The notes beneath the pieces are model-generated. The model did no database searches. It was given only the letters and a program-made list of their open reading frames with translations, and had not been told where the DNA came from. Source: Panopea generosa (Eukaryota > Mollusca > Bivalvia > Adapedonta > Hiatellidae). From it: a stretch of DNA of 64,000 bases. The translations under genes and the position numbers were made by a program. Of this stretch, positions 49,070-61,730 are shown piece after piece (the first letter of the stretch is position 1; each line of letters begins with the position of its first letter). The stretch spans positions 11,651,101 through 11,715,100 of the forward strand of contig CM055906.1 in the NCBI GenBank assembly GCA_029582155.1. The letters run 5' to 3'.

Positions 49070-49240
49070 TTCAACAGCAATGGTCTAGAAGTAGAGTATG
49101 GATCAGCACTGCAAGTGGACTGTCACAGGTTTGATCCCTGGCTGGGGCATTATTACCAAAGACTTGAATTACGGTATTATATAAGCTTTCTCGATTGGCA
49201 CTCAGCATTTAGAGAACAAATCTAGGTTGGATCGGCCCTG
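49070..49240 (+). mobile_element. SINE family C-like copy
   Basis: CAGCAATGGTCTAGAAGTAG and GTCACAGGTTTGATCCCTGG are A- and B-box-like. The downstream body is poorly preserved. Confidence 0.65.
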
Positions 49241-49249
49241 TAAAATGCC

Positions 49250-49875
49250 ACTGGGTGATACCATGTATCTTCAGGATGATATTTCAGTGTGGCAGCGCTT
49301 ACATACCGTCTCAAGTAGACACCGTCTGGATTGATGAAACCTACAGTTACACCACAAAACCAACCAACCAATCAAATATTTGCTTAACCTATTTACCGGT
49401 AAGTCACTTTCCTTACATGGGGTCACATTTTCTCACTCCAATGACTTAAGAGTGTCTATGAGTTTCATTATTTTTTAATTGCTATTAGGCAGGTTTGACC
49501 ATAAGTAATTCAATTAAATGACTGTATACCATCATAGAAAATTCCCCTAAAAACTTTAAATGCCAAAATAAAGTGGAGCCTTGCCAATCAAATATAAAAT
49601 AATTAACTGCCTTACTTCCTGCATTATGCATGTAATTAAGTTGAATCTAATCTGTATTAATTTGTATAGTGAACTTGCTGGTTTATTAATAATGTGAATT
49701 TAATGTACAGTATATTAATAAACTTGTTAGTTAATTAATGAATGAATTTATAGTGTAAAATGACTGTTGGGTACATAAACAACATCATATTCACCTTGTT
49801 GGTGTATATGTTCCTGCATCTTTTTTAAAGATGTAAGTTATACTCATAAAATGGAACTTGGAAAATAAGTATGGT
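49250..49875. other. Unannotated AT-rich DNA
   Basis: Bases 49620-49760 hold weak AT-rich repeats (TTAATTAATGAATGAATT and similar). No coding support. Confidence 0.35.
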
Positions 49876-49879
49876 AATA

Positions 49880-50379
49880 CAAGAGGGCCACAATGGCCCT
49901 AAATTGCTCACCTGTGGCAGAGGAGACAATGCCAAAGATGGCATTTTTTGCAGGTGCTAGAATGCACACAAGGTCAAATATTGCATTTTTTAATGTTTCA
50001 ATGGCCACAACTCTCAGACATTAATAATCTGATTTGGCCTGTTCAAGAACTTGTCCGATATATGATAGTTATATAACTACTATATAAGTTTGGTGAAGAT
50101 CTATTAAAAAGTGAGAGTGCTCACTAAGAGTGCACACAAGATCAAATAATGCATTTTCTAATGTTTCAAGGGCCATAACTCTAACATTAATTATCCAATT
50201 TAGCCTGTTCAATAACTTGTCCGAGATATTATAGTTATATAACTACTATATAAGTTTAGTGAAGACCTAATGAAAAATGCGAGTGCTAGAGTGCACACAA
50301 CAAAAAAATTCAAGGACGAGTAACGGACAGATAACAGGCGATCAGAATAACTCACCTTGAGATTTGCTCAGGTGAGCTA
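49880..50379. mobile_element. Bivalve-type repeat with inverted GCTCACCTG ends
   Basis: It begins CAAGAGGGCCACAATGGCCC with GCTCACCTG and ends CAGGTGAGCTAA, its inverse. The interior carries two diverged copies of a block with GGCCATAACTC, CTGTTCAATAACTTGTCC and TATAACTACTATATAAGTTT. I recall very similar sequences as common in bivalve genomes. Confidence 0.75.
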
Positions 50380-50784
50380 ATACATGTAAATATTTTATAA
50401 GAAGAATTCTAGATAATTATCAATTTGTGCAGTACAATTATAAACACTACCTGACACAACTTAATTCTACCCTCAAGTAAATTATAGATTGATCAATAAA
50501 GTATAGTTCTATTGAATTCAGGTAATATATTCTTTGTTGCAGTGGCAGTACAACAGTGTTTATAACTGTTACACAGTATTAAACACAAGATCTGAATTTC
50601 AACCCTAGAATTCATTAATTGTTATTCAGGCAATCAATATAGCTTACCATTCCATACATATTTATAAAGCAAAGAACGCAATTTGTTTATTGGAAAAACA
50701 TCTGACCAATGACTGGCATGTCTAATAGATTCAATCCCTAACCAGGATCAAATGTTGTGTCATTGTAAGCAAGACACCATTCAC

Positions 50785-51003
50785 AGATCATGTGTTATGT
50801 AACCTTGAAAGCAAAAAACTTCTTTCACAGCATAGATCATGCTCATCAGTAAAAATCTTTATTCACAGAATCATGTGTTACATCCTTGAAAGCATGCCTC
50901 TTTATTCACAAATCATGTGTAACATCCTTGCAAGCATGCCACTTAATTCACAAATCAGGTGTTACATCCTTGCAAACTTGCCACTTTATTCACAGATCAT
51001 CAT
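50785..51003. repeat. About 45-bp tandem repeat, four to five copies
   Basis: The unit contains TTCACAGATCATGTGTTACA followed by TCCTTGCAAGCATGCCAC. Copies are imperfect. Confidence 0.88.
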
Positions 51004-51004
51004 C

Positions 51005-51900
51005 TTGAGACAGTGCCTTAATTATGCCAATTTTTGCATGTTTTATCAATTTTTATTACAAAAAACAGCAACTTATTTTATTCTAGCAAATAACATCATG
51101 TGATGTAAATGCAGTGAAGGGCTGGAAAATTCCACTCGTTCACTCGCCATGATGACAACATTTAATTTGGACGAGTAAGAATTAAGAAACTGACCTTTAC
51201 ATTTCTTTGATTTTAAGCATTCAATTAAAAAATCTTAGAAAGGGAGAAAGAGTAGCTTTTATAAGAAATTTCAAGCCCTGTGCCCCAACTGTTAGACTCA
51301 ACTATAGCTATGAGTTAATATAGTCATTGACATAATAAACAGTTAATCAATGCTCTAAAGAGTATTTAAATGCTGGTTTGACACAAGGCTAAAACAATGA
51401 TGTCATCAATTTGTGTATTCCTGCAAGATAAACTTACCTGCTGATAAAGCAAATGTTTATCTTAACCCCACTTTGTTACTTCCATGCCGATAAAGCAAAT
51501 GTTTATCTTAACCCAACTTAGAATAATACATAATGATGTGATCAAAAAATAAATGATAGATCCGTGTTTTTTGTTTTGAATGGAGTAATCGTCAGGGAGA
51601 ATTCTAGAACCTCAATATTAAAACACCAATGCCAGACTAGAGCTTTATTTTACATTTTAACACTTTTGTCTGAACTAGATAAGAAGATTCGGACTTGGGG
51701 GTGAAATATCTAATGAGTATGTATGCAAAATTGTCAATTCTGTTGAATAAAACAGATTGTATTCATCTACTGTATTGAATACAATAAGTTTAGTAACAAA
51801 ATAAATGTAAAATTACATACCGGACATTCAATCCCCCTATCTAGCTGGCTTTGTAAATAACAAATGGCAACTGAACTTGAGTCAGCAATTAACAGAATTA
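51005..51900. other. Unannotated DNA with one small duplication
   Basis: CCGATAAAGCAAATGTTTAT with CTTAACCC occurs twice, near 51440 and 51487. No gene was recognised. Confidence 0.4.
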
Positions 51901-51902
51901 AA

Positions 51903-52400
51903 ACAAGAAAATATTGGTGAAACCAATGGATGCTCCCCAAAGTGAATGTTTGACTCTGTACCATATGGTAATGATATTGAATGGGAGAAGTAAATGTGAG
52001 AGTTCTAAAGGGAAGTCAATACATTATTATTTATTTCCTGATATAATACATTGTACATTATACTTTGAAATACATGTAGGTCATTATGAAGCATCCTAGC
52101 AAATTTCATATAATTCCAACATGGGGTTGTAGAGAAATAGCACGACAAGAATTTGGTCACAGACAGAATTAAAGGACAATTACTCCATGAAAAATAATTG
52201 AACTGGAACACAAAGACAATATGCACATCTGCACTTGGTAATGATGCATCCTAGCAAGTTTCATATAATTCCAACCTGAGATTGTAAAAAATAGCGTGAA
52301 CAAGAATTTGGTCACAGATTCATTTAAAAGGCCATAACTCCATGAAAAAATCAATTGTACTGTGGTTAAGTTACCCAGCCCCTGTGTGGTTCCAGGGAAC
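51903..52400. repeat. Dispersed repeat with two internal copies
   Basis: Two diverged blocks share GCATCCTAGCAAGTTTCATA, TAATTCCAACATG, AAGAATTTGGTCACAGA and TAACTCCATGAAAAA (about 52088-52210 and 52245-52370). Mixed-strand frames here are not supported as genes. Confidence 0.6.
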
Positions 52401-52559
52401 CATATGAGTGACAGCAAGAACAGGATCACTGTGGCTCATGCATGTTGTAAGATGCGATAGTATGCTTTATTCTGCATATTCATTTGTTGATGTGACTTTT
52501 TTAAACTGAATGTCAATTGGTTGTTTTTGTACACGTAAAGTGAACCTTGAATATTCCTT

Positions 52560-52624
52560 CCTGTTGGCACTGAATGTTACCTACAATGTGTGTTGGTATG
52601 CTGTAAAACCCCATTCATTCATTC
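52560..52624 (+). mobile_element. Retroposon 3' tail fragment with ATTC repeats
   Basis: TGTTGGTATGCTGTAAAACC followed by CCATTCATTCATTC matches, in opposite orientation, the tail of the element at 54419-54572. Confidence 0.65.
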
Positions 52625-54295
52625 AAAATACATGCCTGAGATTTGAATTTTGTACCCGGTAATGCTTTTATATTGTTAACATTTCCATATGAAAGGATTT
52701 TACTTAAGTATGTATTAGATGTGGACGTTTCTATCATAGGATCAACTTTCCACCCACTACCAATACTTTGTTTATACATTGCTAAGAAAACTCTAGACAT
52801 TGAAATATGTTGGTTGACCAAGGGCAAATAATTGGGAATGCGATCTATATATAAAAAAAATGTTGACATTGTAACCACGGTTATTTTGAAGGCCTCATGC
52901 CCTTTGAGTAATCTGATACAAAATTTTACACCAAATACAGCTAAAACTTCTTATCGATATTCTATATCTTCAGATCTGGCAATAAACTAGAAATATGTTC
53001 AAACAGATGTTTAAGACAGTACATTCATTTAAGGAATGAATTTCAATTACTGAAAGTGCATGAAATATGAACTTACTCTGATGGATACAAGTAAGTGAAC
53101 CCTGATTGTTAATGTAAACCTGGGGCAGATCCAGGATTCAAGTTTAGAGGGGGACATACCTAGGGAGCACAACCCCAAATCTGAATGAACACACGTTTCT
53201 CGGCAGAAATATAGTGAATTTCAATAGAATATGAGGTAAGGTTCTAATAGATATATCATTGTAACATGCTGGTTTATATCCCATTAAAGTCTAATATAAA
53301 TAATATACATATAGTAATTTCATGTTAATTTAAGTTGGTTATTCAAACAGCAAAAGACCTGTCTATTTTGTTTTTCTTAATACTGGTCCCAGATTCATGA
53401 TAGCTTATCCCACTATCATGTAACACACAATTCAAATTCTATATACTTGTTCATTACATTATGTCATTAATATAAACATTAGCCATATTTAGCCACAATA
53501 ATATCATAATGCTATACAATCCTTTGCAATACACTGGTAGACATCATCTTTCAGCCCAACACTAAATGAATGAATGAAGAATTGGAGATTGACTGCATTC
53601 CACAGGGTTTTCGTTTGGCAGTTTTTTGGCGCCAAATTACGCCTTGCCCTAGCATATATGTTTTCTCCCTAATTTCACTGAAAATTTCTCTCTAAATTAG
53701 TTTTTTGTAATTACTGTCAAGTGAGAATTTCCTAGTAACTAAAACTAAAGTAAAGTGTGACTTTCCCTCTTTTCATGTTATGATATATTTATTAAGAATT
53801 TTCTGCATAAACACAGATACGACACGAAATTTCACCCTCAGAATGCCCTGGTTCCATTCCCCCAAAGTGAGGCGCTGTACCAGAAGATAAAGGTTACATA
53901 ATGCCAACAGGAAGTGGAAGATTCAAAGCTTAGTCTCCATGTACAAATAAAAACAATTAACAAGTCCAACACTGAATATATTTTAGTTTGCTCAATAGTT
54001 TTACTAACTGAAACTTAAATTACTGTCATAGCGCCATGTTCATGCAAAAAATAGCTGTTTTTTACCCTTGGGTCCGTATTTACTTTACCCATACAAAAAT
54101 GACCATAAACATTTTAGAATTTATTCATTTAATTTTGTTAAGATTTCCATATACATTATCTCCACTCATAATTTTAATCCAAGTAAAAATTACAATCATG
54201 TACTAGCTAGTTTTTTTTTCAAAAATAGGTTAACTTGCATCTGAATTAAATCCCTTTGTAATAGTCAATAATACTTCAGTTGTTGTATAATGTGT
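52625..54295. other. Unannotated AT-rich DNA
   Basis: GGGGCAGATCCAGGATTC near 53121 looks like a small dispersed repeat. Opposing frames at 52615-52878 have no support. Confidence 0.4.
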
Positions 54296-54299
54296 TTAG

Positions 54300-54705
54300 T
54301 CATGTCACGACGGTCACAGTCTACTTGAGACAATATTCTATGTGCTTCCACATTGGAATATCATGCCGGAGACACATGGTATGTCACAGTATACTGATAC
54401 CGGGCTCACAAGATCTAGAATGAATGAATGAATGAATCGGGTTTTACGGCGTACCAACACATTATAGGTTATTCGACGCAAACAGGAAGGAAGATTCCAG
54501 GTTCACTCTACATGTACAAAAACAACAAATTAACATACAGATTAAAAAAAAAATACACCAACAAATGAATAGACAAGATCTAGGACAATCCTCTAAATGC
54601 TTAACGCCAAGTGAGAAATGACTTAGCTTCTAGTACCATTTCTTCAAGTCTTTGAACTTAGGACCTTGCTGTACAAGACGGACACTCTACCACTGCTTCT
54701 GTGTG
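54300..54705 (-). mobile_element. SINE family D copy split by a younger retroposon
   Basis: TAGTCATGTCACGACGGTCA and GGAGACACATGGTATGTCAC precede the insertion. AATGCTTAACGCCAAGTGAG and CGGACACTCTACCACTGC follow it. Removing 54419-54583 restores a family D order like 59285-59535. Confidence 0.8.
54419..54572 (-). mobile_element. Young retroposon with ATTC tail and 11-bp target duplication
   Basis: ACAAGATCTAG at 54408-54418 and 54573-54583 is a perfect 11-bp direct repeat. On the minus strand the insert ends TGTTGGTACGCCGTAAAACC and CGATTCATTCATTCATT, a typical retroposon tail. Confidence 0.88.
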
Positions 54706-54709
54706 TATT

Positions 54710-55730
54710 TATAACTTCAGTAAAATAAATCCAAATAATCATTCATAATTCAAATTTAGTTTCAAATTCATATTTTAATTCAACTGAACAAAATTAATAT
54801 AAAAGTTCAACATTCTACGAAAAAAAAATATCACAACTTTATAATATTATAATATTATTTTACAACAACCTTTAATAAAAAATAAATAAAAATTACTCAA
54901 AATACCTTTGGTATTTATAATGTACCCACAACGTAATAAATAATCCAATTGCTTTAAAATTATTTATGTCCTTAAATCTACCCTGTCATTTCACATGACC
55001 ATACCATCAGCCACACTTGAGCTAGGTCATAGTAAATATGCCAATTCTACCCGACATACACCCAACGTGACTCACTTGTACCTATATATAGATTACTCGT
55101 AGATCAATTATACACCGCAGACAGTCCTAGATGGAACAGGTTCCATTCTATATCTTAGGCAGCCATTCTTCGTGTTCAATTAAGCCTATCCATACAGTGA
55201 AGTCTTTATTGGCAATTAATACAATGGTACAATTCTCTGAGGTCGAATCAGTAGATCAATACATTCAAATCTGTCAATACAATCGTGTGCAATTTTGGTC
55301 CAATTTTTGCAAGATTTCACATGTCCATCCTACGGTCTGACGCACAAATAACCGACTGTCCTTGAGGTTAGAATTTACATTCCGTCGGTAAATATTTGTG
55401 TTATAAATATATACTGCAGTATGACTTTCCTAATACTGCCGACGTAGGCTAGATTTATGCTTTTAAAGGAGTGTCATTCATACATGACACAAATTTTATA
55501 CACACATATATATAATATACACCAATGGAATAATTTTAAAAAGTTCTGTTTACATTTTAAGCCCAGTGGCCACCATACAATGAAGACAGAATTTTCCATG
55601 ACTCTCAAATTTTTAGTTTTTGCAACACTTTTAATTTTGATCAACTGATTATCCAATCTGTCTATAAAGTCTCATCATACATGGGACAAATCGCCGCAAA
55701 TTTCAAATTGTGAGGAGAAACAACGTGTAG
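54710..55730. other. Unannotated AT-rich DNA
   Basis: Small frames at 55131-55340 and 55457-55656 show no family resemblance. Confidence 0.4.
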
Positions 55731-55734
55731 AATA

Positions 55735-56010
55735 AAATTGTTGTTGTTGTTGTTTGAATATTAAGAGCATCATTTTCTATGCAATAGAGGGCTAACAGAA
55801 GATCAGTATAAACTCTTTCTGGAATTTTGGCAGGTTAACCAGTACTCAAGCACACTCCATCTCCGAAAGCAACTGATAACTTTCCCGCTTGAATCAGCAG
55901 TGAGAGATGAATGACAATGGGACGCAATGTTATATATCAATCATCACAAGGCTGTGGGCAAAGATTTGAACTCATGGTTCCTAGACAGGTATTCAAATGT
56001 GCTACCAGGC
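55735..56010 (-). mobile_element. SINE-like family E copy with TTG-repeat tail
   Basis: A TTG run near 55738-55757 precedes GAATATTAAGAGCATCATTT, AGAGGGCTAACAGAAGATCA, GCTTGAATCAGCAGTGAG and AAGATTTGAACTCATGG. In reverse complement this is head, body, then a CAA-repeat tail. Confidence 0.78.
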
Positions 56011-56595
56011 CCAGCCTTTGCAAATTTTATCAGTAGCGTATGGATATTCCAAAATTATTGCAGAACTTTCAAACATTTTGCTGGAAGGTCTCAGACCTTA
56101 AATTTAACTGTTAATTATTATATAACTCTGCCTGATGTTGCCAACTTCATATAACCACAACAGGTATTAAGTCATCTCTAATCCCATGGATTATAAATCT
56201 TATAATCATCAAAGCATAATAAAGTAAGTCCTAGATTTTCACCTCCACCACCCCAATTGTTTTACCAGCCCCAATATATTATACTAGTGTAAAAAAAGAG
56301 AGTATTTTTTTAGACAAAGGGAACCATTATTTGATAAAATGGTGCTGTATTTTAAAGTGTTTGATCTTTGAATGATTTTTTCTTCATTTAATGCCTATAT
56401 AAAAAAATCTATAAAACAACACATCTGTTTTATATCTGCTAAAATACTGAAAATGCAACTGCCCCCTGTTCCTAATTTGATTTAAATTGGGATGAAAATC
56501 TAGGGATTAAATTAGTACAATTATAATCCTTATCTACAAATCAAAATAGTAAACTGTAACAAACAACTAAGCGTACCTGACAGAGCAAGGATTTT
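56011..56595. other. Unannotated DNA
   Basis: No feature was recognised before the satellite. Confidence 0.4.
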
Positions 56596-56599
56596 AAGC

Positions 56600-57890
56600 A
56601 CGAACCTTCACACAAGCCACGGACCCTAACAAAAGCTACGGACCCTCACACAGGCCATGGACCCTCACACAGGCCATGGACCCTCACACAAGCCACAGAT
56701 CCTCACACAAGCCATGGACCCTCACACAGGCCATGGACCCTCACACAGGCCATGGACCCTCACACAGGCCATGGACCCTCACACAAGCCATGGACCCTCA
56801 CACAAGCCATGGACCCTCACACAGGCCATGGACCCTCACACAGGCCATGGACCCTCACACAGGCCATGGACCCTCACACAAGCCACGGACCCTCACACAA
56901 GCCACAGATCCTCACACAAGCCATGGACCCTCACACAGGCCATGGACCCTCACACAGGCCATGGACCCTCACACAGGCCATGGACCCTCACACAGGCCAT
57001 GGACCCTCACACAGGCCATGGACCCTCACACAAGCCACAGATCCTCACACAAACCATGGACCCTCACACAAGCCATGGACCCTCATACAGGCCATGGACC
57101 CTCACACAGGCCATGGACCCTCACACAGGCCATGGACCCTCACACAGGCCACGGACCCTCACACAAGCCACAGATCCTCACACAAGCCATGGACCCTCAC
57201 ACAGGCCATGGACCCTCACACAGGCCATGGACCCTCACACAGGCCATGGACCCTCACACAGGCCATGGACCCTCACACAGGCCATGGACCCTCACACAAG
57301 CCATGGACCCTCACACAAGCCATGGACCCTCACACAGGCCATGGACCCTCACACAGGCCATGGACCCTCACACAGGCCATGGACCCTCACACAAGCCACA
57401 GATCCTCACACAAACCATGGACCCTCACACAAGCCATGGACCCTCATACAGGCCATGGACCCTCACACAGGCCATGGACCCTCACACAGGCCATGGACCC
57501 TCACACAAGCCACAGATCCTCACACAAGCCACGGACCCTCACACAGGCCATGGACCCTCACACAGGCCATGGACCCTCACACAGGCCATGGACCCTCACA
57601 CAGGCCATGGACCCTCACACAGGCCATGGACCCTCACACAAGCCACAGATCCTCACACAAGCCATGGACCCTCACACAAGCCATGGACCCTCACACAGGC
57701 CATGGACCCTCACACAGGCCATGGACCCTCACACAGGCCATGGACCCTCACACAAGCCACAGATCCTCACACAAGCCATGGACCCTCACACAAGCCATGG
57801 ACCCTCACACAGGCCATGGACCCTCACACAAGCCATGGACCCTCACACAGGCCATGGACCCTCACAAAAGCTACGGACCCTCACACAAGT
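56600..57890. repeat. 19-bp satellite, about 68 copies
   Basis: The unit is CCATGGACCCTCACACAGG with variants ending CAAG, or with CACAGATCC in place of CATGGACC. Variants recur in blocks, showing a higher-order pattern. Because 19 leaves remainder one when divided by three, the frame shifts each unit and all three plus frames stay open for 389-480 codons. These are not genes. Confidence 0.97.
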
Positions 57891-58625
57891 CACAAACATT
57901 CATACAAACAACAGACCCTAATAGAAGCCATAGACCACGGTCTCTCACAGAAACCACATACCTTAACACAAACCATGGTCCCTCACTCAAGCCAGGTCCC
58001 CTCACACAAGCCAGGGACCCTCACACTAACCACAGACTCTCACACAAACCACAAACCCTAACACAATCCACAGACCCTCACACAAACCATGAACACTAAC
58101 ACAAACCAGGGATCCTCACACAAACCACGAACACTAACACAAACCTGGGACCTCACACAAACCATGAACACTAACATAAACCAGAGACCCTCACACAAAC
58201 CACGAACACTAACACAAACCAGGGACCATCACACAAACTACAAACACTAACACAAACCAGGGACCCTCACACAAACCACAAACACTAACACAAACCAGGG
58301 ACCCTCACACAAACCACTAACACTAACCAGGGACCTTCACACAAACCACGAACACTAACACAAGCCAGGGACCCTCACGCAAACCAGGGACCCTCACACA
58401 AACCATGAACACTAACACAAACCAGGGACCCTCACACAAACCACTAACACAAACAAGGGACCTTCACACAAACCACGAACACTAACACAAGCCAGGGACC
58501 CTCACACATACCACGAACCCTAACACAAGCCAGGGACCCTCAAACAAACCACGGACTCTCGCACAAACCAAACCCTAGCACAAGCCACGGACCCTCACAC
58601 AAACCAGGGACCCTCATACAAACCA
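57891..58625. repeat. 38-bp dimer derivative of the 19-bp satellite
   Basis: The unit is CACAAACCACGAACACTAA followed by CACAAACCAGGGACCCTCA, two diverged 19-mers. It continues the 19-bp array without a gap and decays toward 58620. Confidence 0.9.
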
Positions 58626-59280
58626 TCGCATGCCAGTATGAAGAATTACTTAATGAGAAAGTGTAATAAAATTTGTAACTTTTAAAATTACAAAGTTTCC
58701 TTTGTATCAGAAATGAAAGACTGTAAGATAGAATACAAATCTCGAGAAAGTATATGGTTTTATTTGGGCCACGCATGTACGATTCACATCTATAGTGTGC
58801 TACATACCAATTAAATCTTTGTTTTCAGACACCCTGCAACAAGGCTGATTACATCCAGTTTACATACATATTCACTGGAATAAGACATGGAAAAATTAAT
58901 TATTTTTTTCAGTGTATCCGATATTGAAATAGGCATGTGATTTGGAAGAACTGCCATTTGGCCAAACACCAACTTAAACACTGACAAAGTCCAAAATAAA
59001 TATATTCGAGGGTATGTAAAACTATTAATGTCCTTTATAAAAAAACAATGGAGCAATTTTCTTTATATTTCATTTGTTGAAAACCACACCTTACTTTGAT
59101 GACTATGCAATAAACAGCTGACCCCTGACATAAGGGTCATCTGTGGACAACTCATTTTAAATGTTATTACATGCATACACTTAAATTAGCAATTAAGGAG
59201 ACACTTGATTCAAACATTGTTGACATCCATTGTATTGAGATGTCTTATCTGATGATATAGGCAATATGTTATTGTATGGT
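58626..59280. other. Unannotated AT-rich DNA
   Basis: An 81-codon minus frame at 58811-59056 has ordinary composition but no recognised motif and no convincing splice context. Confidence 0.4.
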
Positions 59281-59284
59281 GGTT

Positions 59285-59535
59285 AGCACTTTTCAGTCAT
59301 GTTATGACTGTTTCTACTTGGGACAGCAGTCAAGAGCTGCCACACTAAGGTATCATGCTGCAGACACATGACATGACAGCCCACCCAGTCACATTATCAT
59401 GACACCAGGCTAACCAAATGCTGAGTGACAAGCAAGGAAGCTTTTAGAACCATTTTTCAAGTTTTTGCATGTAACCGAGGATTGAACCAATGAACTTCCA
59501 CATGCGAAGTGAGCGCTTTACACCATAACAACAGC
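59285..59535 (-). mobile_element. SINE family D copy, near full length
   Basis: It reads TTTTCAGTCATGTTATGACT, CTGCAGACACATGACATGAC, GACAAGCAAGGAAGC, and in reverse complement a B box GGTTCAATCC with head GGTGTAAAGCGC. Confidence 0.85.
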
Positions 59536-59539
59536 TTTG

Positions 59540-60465
59540 GTTTTATAGGAAAATAAATCAAGGATCCCGTGAGGCATCACAGGTAGTAAATATGTTATAC
59601 TGAAATTTAGCAAGTATGTATAAATTAACTTAAATCTGGTGGTAGTAGAACTGGCAGCTGCCCTCATCATATGAGCAAATATATTTGGCCTTCTCCCCAT
59701 AGTATAACTGTACAATGCCCTTTCCAAAATCATGATTTACCTCAAGCCTTTCCAAAATCATGATTTATTCCAGGCCTTTCAAAAACTCACATGACTATAT
59801 GGCATAAATATTTGCTGAAAAATATGTGACCAAACCCTCCTGTCAAATCCGCCAGCGATCAGAGGTATCAGATGATGAAACATCTGCTGGGAGGTGAAGC
59901 CAGAGTGGTTTAGAGGAAACTGCTCCATGATACAGAGCCCCCACACCCCCAGTTAAATACCCAATGGAGTCATGTCCATGGCTTATGAAAGTGAAACTCA
60001 CCCCCAGGTGACTTGTCGGACAAGAGACCATCTATCAGATAGGTTATAGAGTCTATAGTTCGCATGCAGGGTCTAGTATCATAATGTACCAATCAACTAC
60101 ATTAATTAAAGCACCAGGTGCCCCAATGTGTGATCCCATGATTATATCGAATATCTAAAATGTATATATTAGACTGATGATAACAAAAAAAAAAAAGATT
60201 TTCTCCTAATGTCTCAAAATATCCTCCTGACACTACATTTCACTAAACCTTGTCAACTGATTTGAAAATGTGAAACCCTCTCTCACAGTAAAAATCCTTT
60301 TACAGAAGTTTGCCATTTTCACAGTGCATGTATTATATTGCATATCCCATTGTATTGAGGGAAGAAGACAAGAAGGAATGCAATGCTTCATGTAAAATAT
60401 CTTAGGTTTAGGCTTTGAACTTTCTGAGAAAATGTTTTTTAAAGTTTCGCTTAAAATGTGCTTAT
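59540..60465. other. Unannotated DNA with one short direct repeat
   Basis: CCTTTCCAAAATCATGATTT occurs twice (about 59719 and 59747). No gene was recognised. Confidence 0.4.
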
Positions 60466-60514
60466 AAGCCCTGTGGTCGGGGCATTTGTGGTCGAATGAC
60501 GCTGGTTCAAGAAA

Positions 60515-60655
60515 TCATCCAAGTCTTGTGATTATATAACTGCTGTGCAAGTTTGGTTAAGATTCAATGAAAATACAAGAAAAAGGTTAACATAAGGACG
60601 ACGATGGACAATTTACGATGACATGCCCTGCTGGTCTTTGGCCAGTAGAGCTATA
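60515..60655. repeat. Fragment of a bivalve-type dispersed repeat
   Basis: TGCAAGTTTGGTTAAGATTC, AGGACGACGATGGACAATTT and GCCAGTAGAGCTA resemble the end of the 49880-50379 class. Confidence 0.5.
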
Positions 60656-60659
60656 AACT

Positions 60660-61510
60660 GGATAACAGTATGTCAAAGGAATTGTTCAGGTCATATACTA
60701 ACATATGTCACTTAAATATACACCGTTTTGAACCTGGTAGCATATATCCAAAATAGTTTAATGTCACAATCGATAGCCGTTTTGTGTTCTTCCCAGCCAA
60801 TCAACTGGTTGACTTGCCCCACAGTTCCACCCAATGTCATTTTCAGAAATAACACCCGTGATATACCATGATTGTACACACCTGAGAAACCATAGAGGGA
60901 CAAACGATTATGTTGAAATATATTTTACTCAATGTCATGATCGTGTGTCAAGACAGCTTTTGTACCTATGAACCATATGTAAATAAAAATAGAACTTTCT
61001 TCCTGTAAATTGGGAAGAGGCCCAAGCCTTTTAGATTGGGAAAAAACAACACGATTGTGGGAAAATTGATTTTTTTAAAGCTTTAGCAAACTGAAAAAAA
61101 AAATCTCTGTATTTAGACTGTTCTCCCATGACTACAACAAATACATTCAAATACTAAATAAACATACAATCTTACAATAAAATAAAGTCATTGCATTTCT
61201 AAGATATCCATGAATATACAATGTTATGACAACGATAGTATACGTCTTATAGAAATTTTGCGAATTAAAATCTACCACTGTATCAGTTAAAACTACTTGA
61301 GTTGTGTAATATTTCTTTTTAACTTTGCTTGTTGTACACTTGGGGCTATGGAGTTCCATATGAGAGCCCTAGAATAGTGAACTGTGTATTTGTTTAATCT
61401 ATATTAAGGAATCACTTGCTCTTAATTAGTCTCTTGGAACAACAGATGTAAGATAATCTGAAGTAAGCTGGCCGACACATTTATAAATTTGTATTGCTTT
61501 ATGAAAATGT
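60660..61510. other. Unannotated AT-rich DNA
   Basis: The segment may include the 3' part of the broken LINE that starts above it, but I could not trace coding below 61513. Confidence 0.35.
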
Positions 61511-61697
61511 ATTCATTCTGCAATATTTAACCATTTAAGCTGCCGAAACAATGGTTTACATGGAAAATCATATGGCATATCAAACATGATTCCAGCTGCT
61601 TTCTTTTGGATTTTAACAATTATACTGATATTGTAACCTAAGCAGTTTCCCCAAATAGTGTCAGTGCTCCAAGAAAAAAAAAATTTGGGACTAGCCC

Positions 61698-61730
61698 AGG
61701 GCAAGTAGATTGAAAAAATCTACTTGCCCT
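61698..61730. repeat. Perfect 14-bp hairpin near the element's left end
   Basis: AGGGCAAGTAGATT (61698-61711) pairs with AATCTACTTGCCCT (61717-61730) across a 5-base loop. Confidence 0.9.

Noticed and set aside
56657-58099. Plus-strand frames of 389-480 codons rich in DPHTGHGPSH
   Set aside because: They are translations of the 19-bp satellite in all three frames. No unique sequence, start context or splice signal supports a protein.
58811-59056. Minus-strand 81-codon frame as a gene
   Set aside because: No motif, no homology I recognise and no convincing splice sites. The length is within chance expectation for 64 kb.
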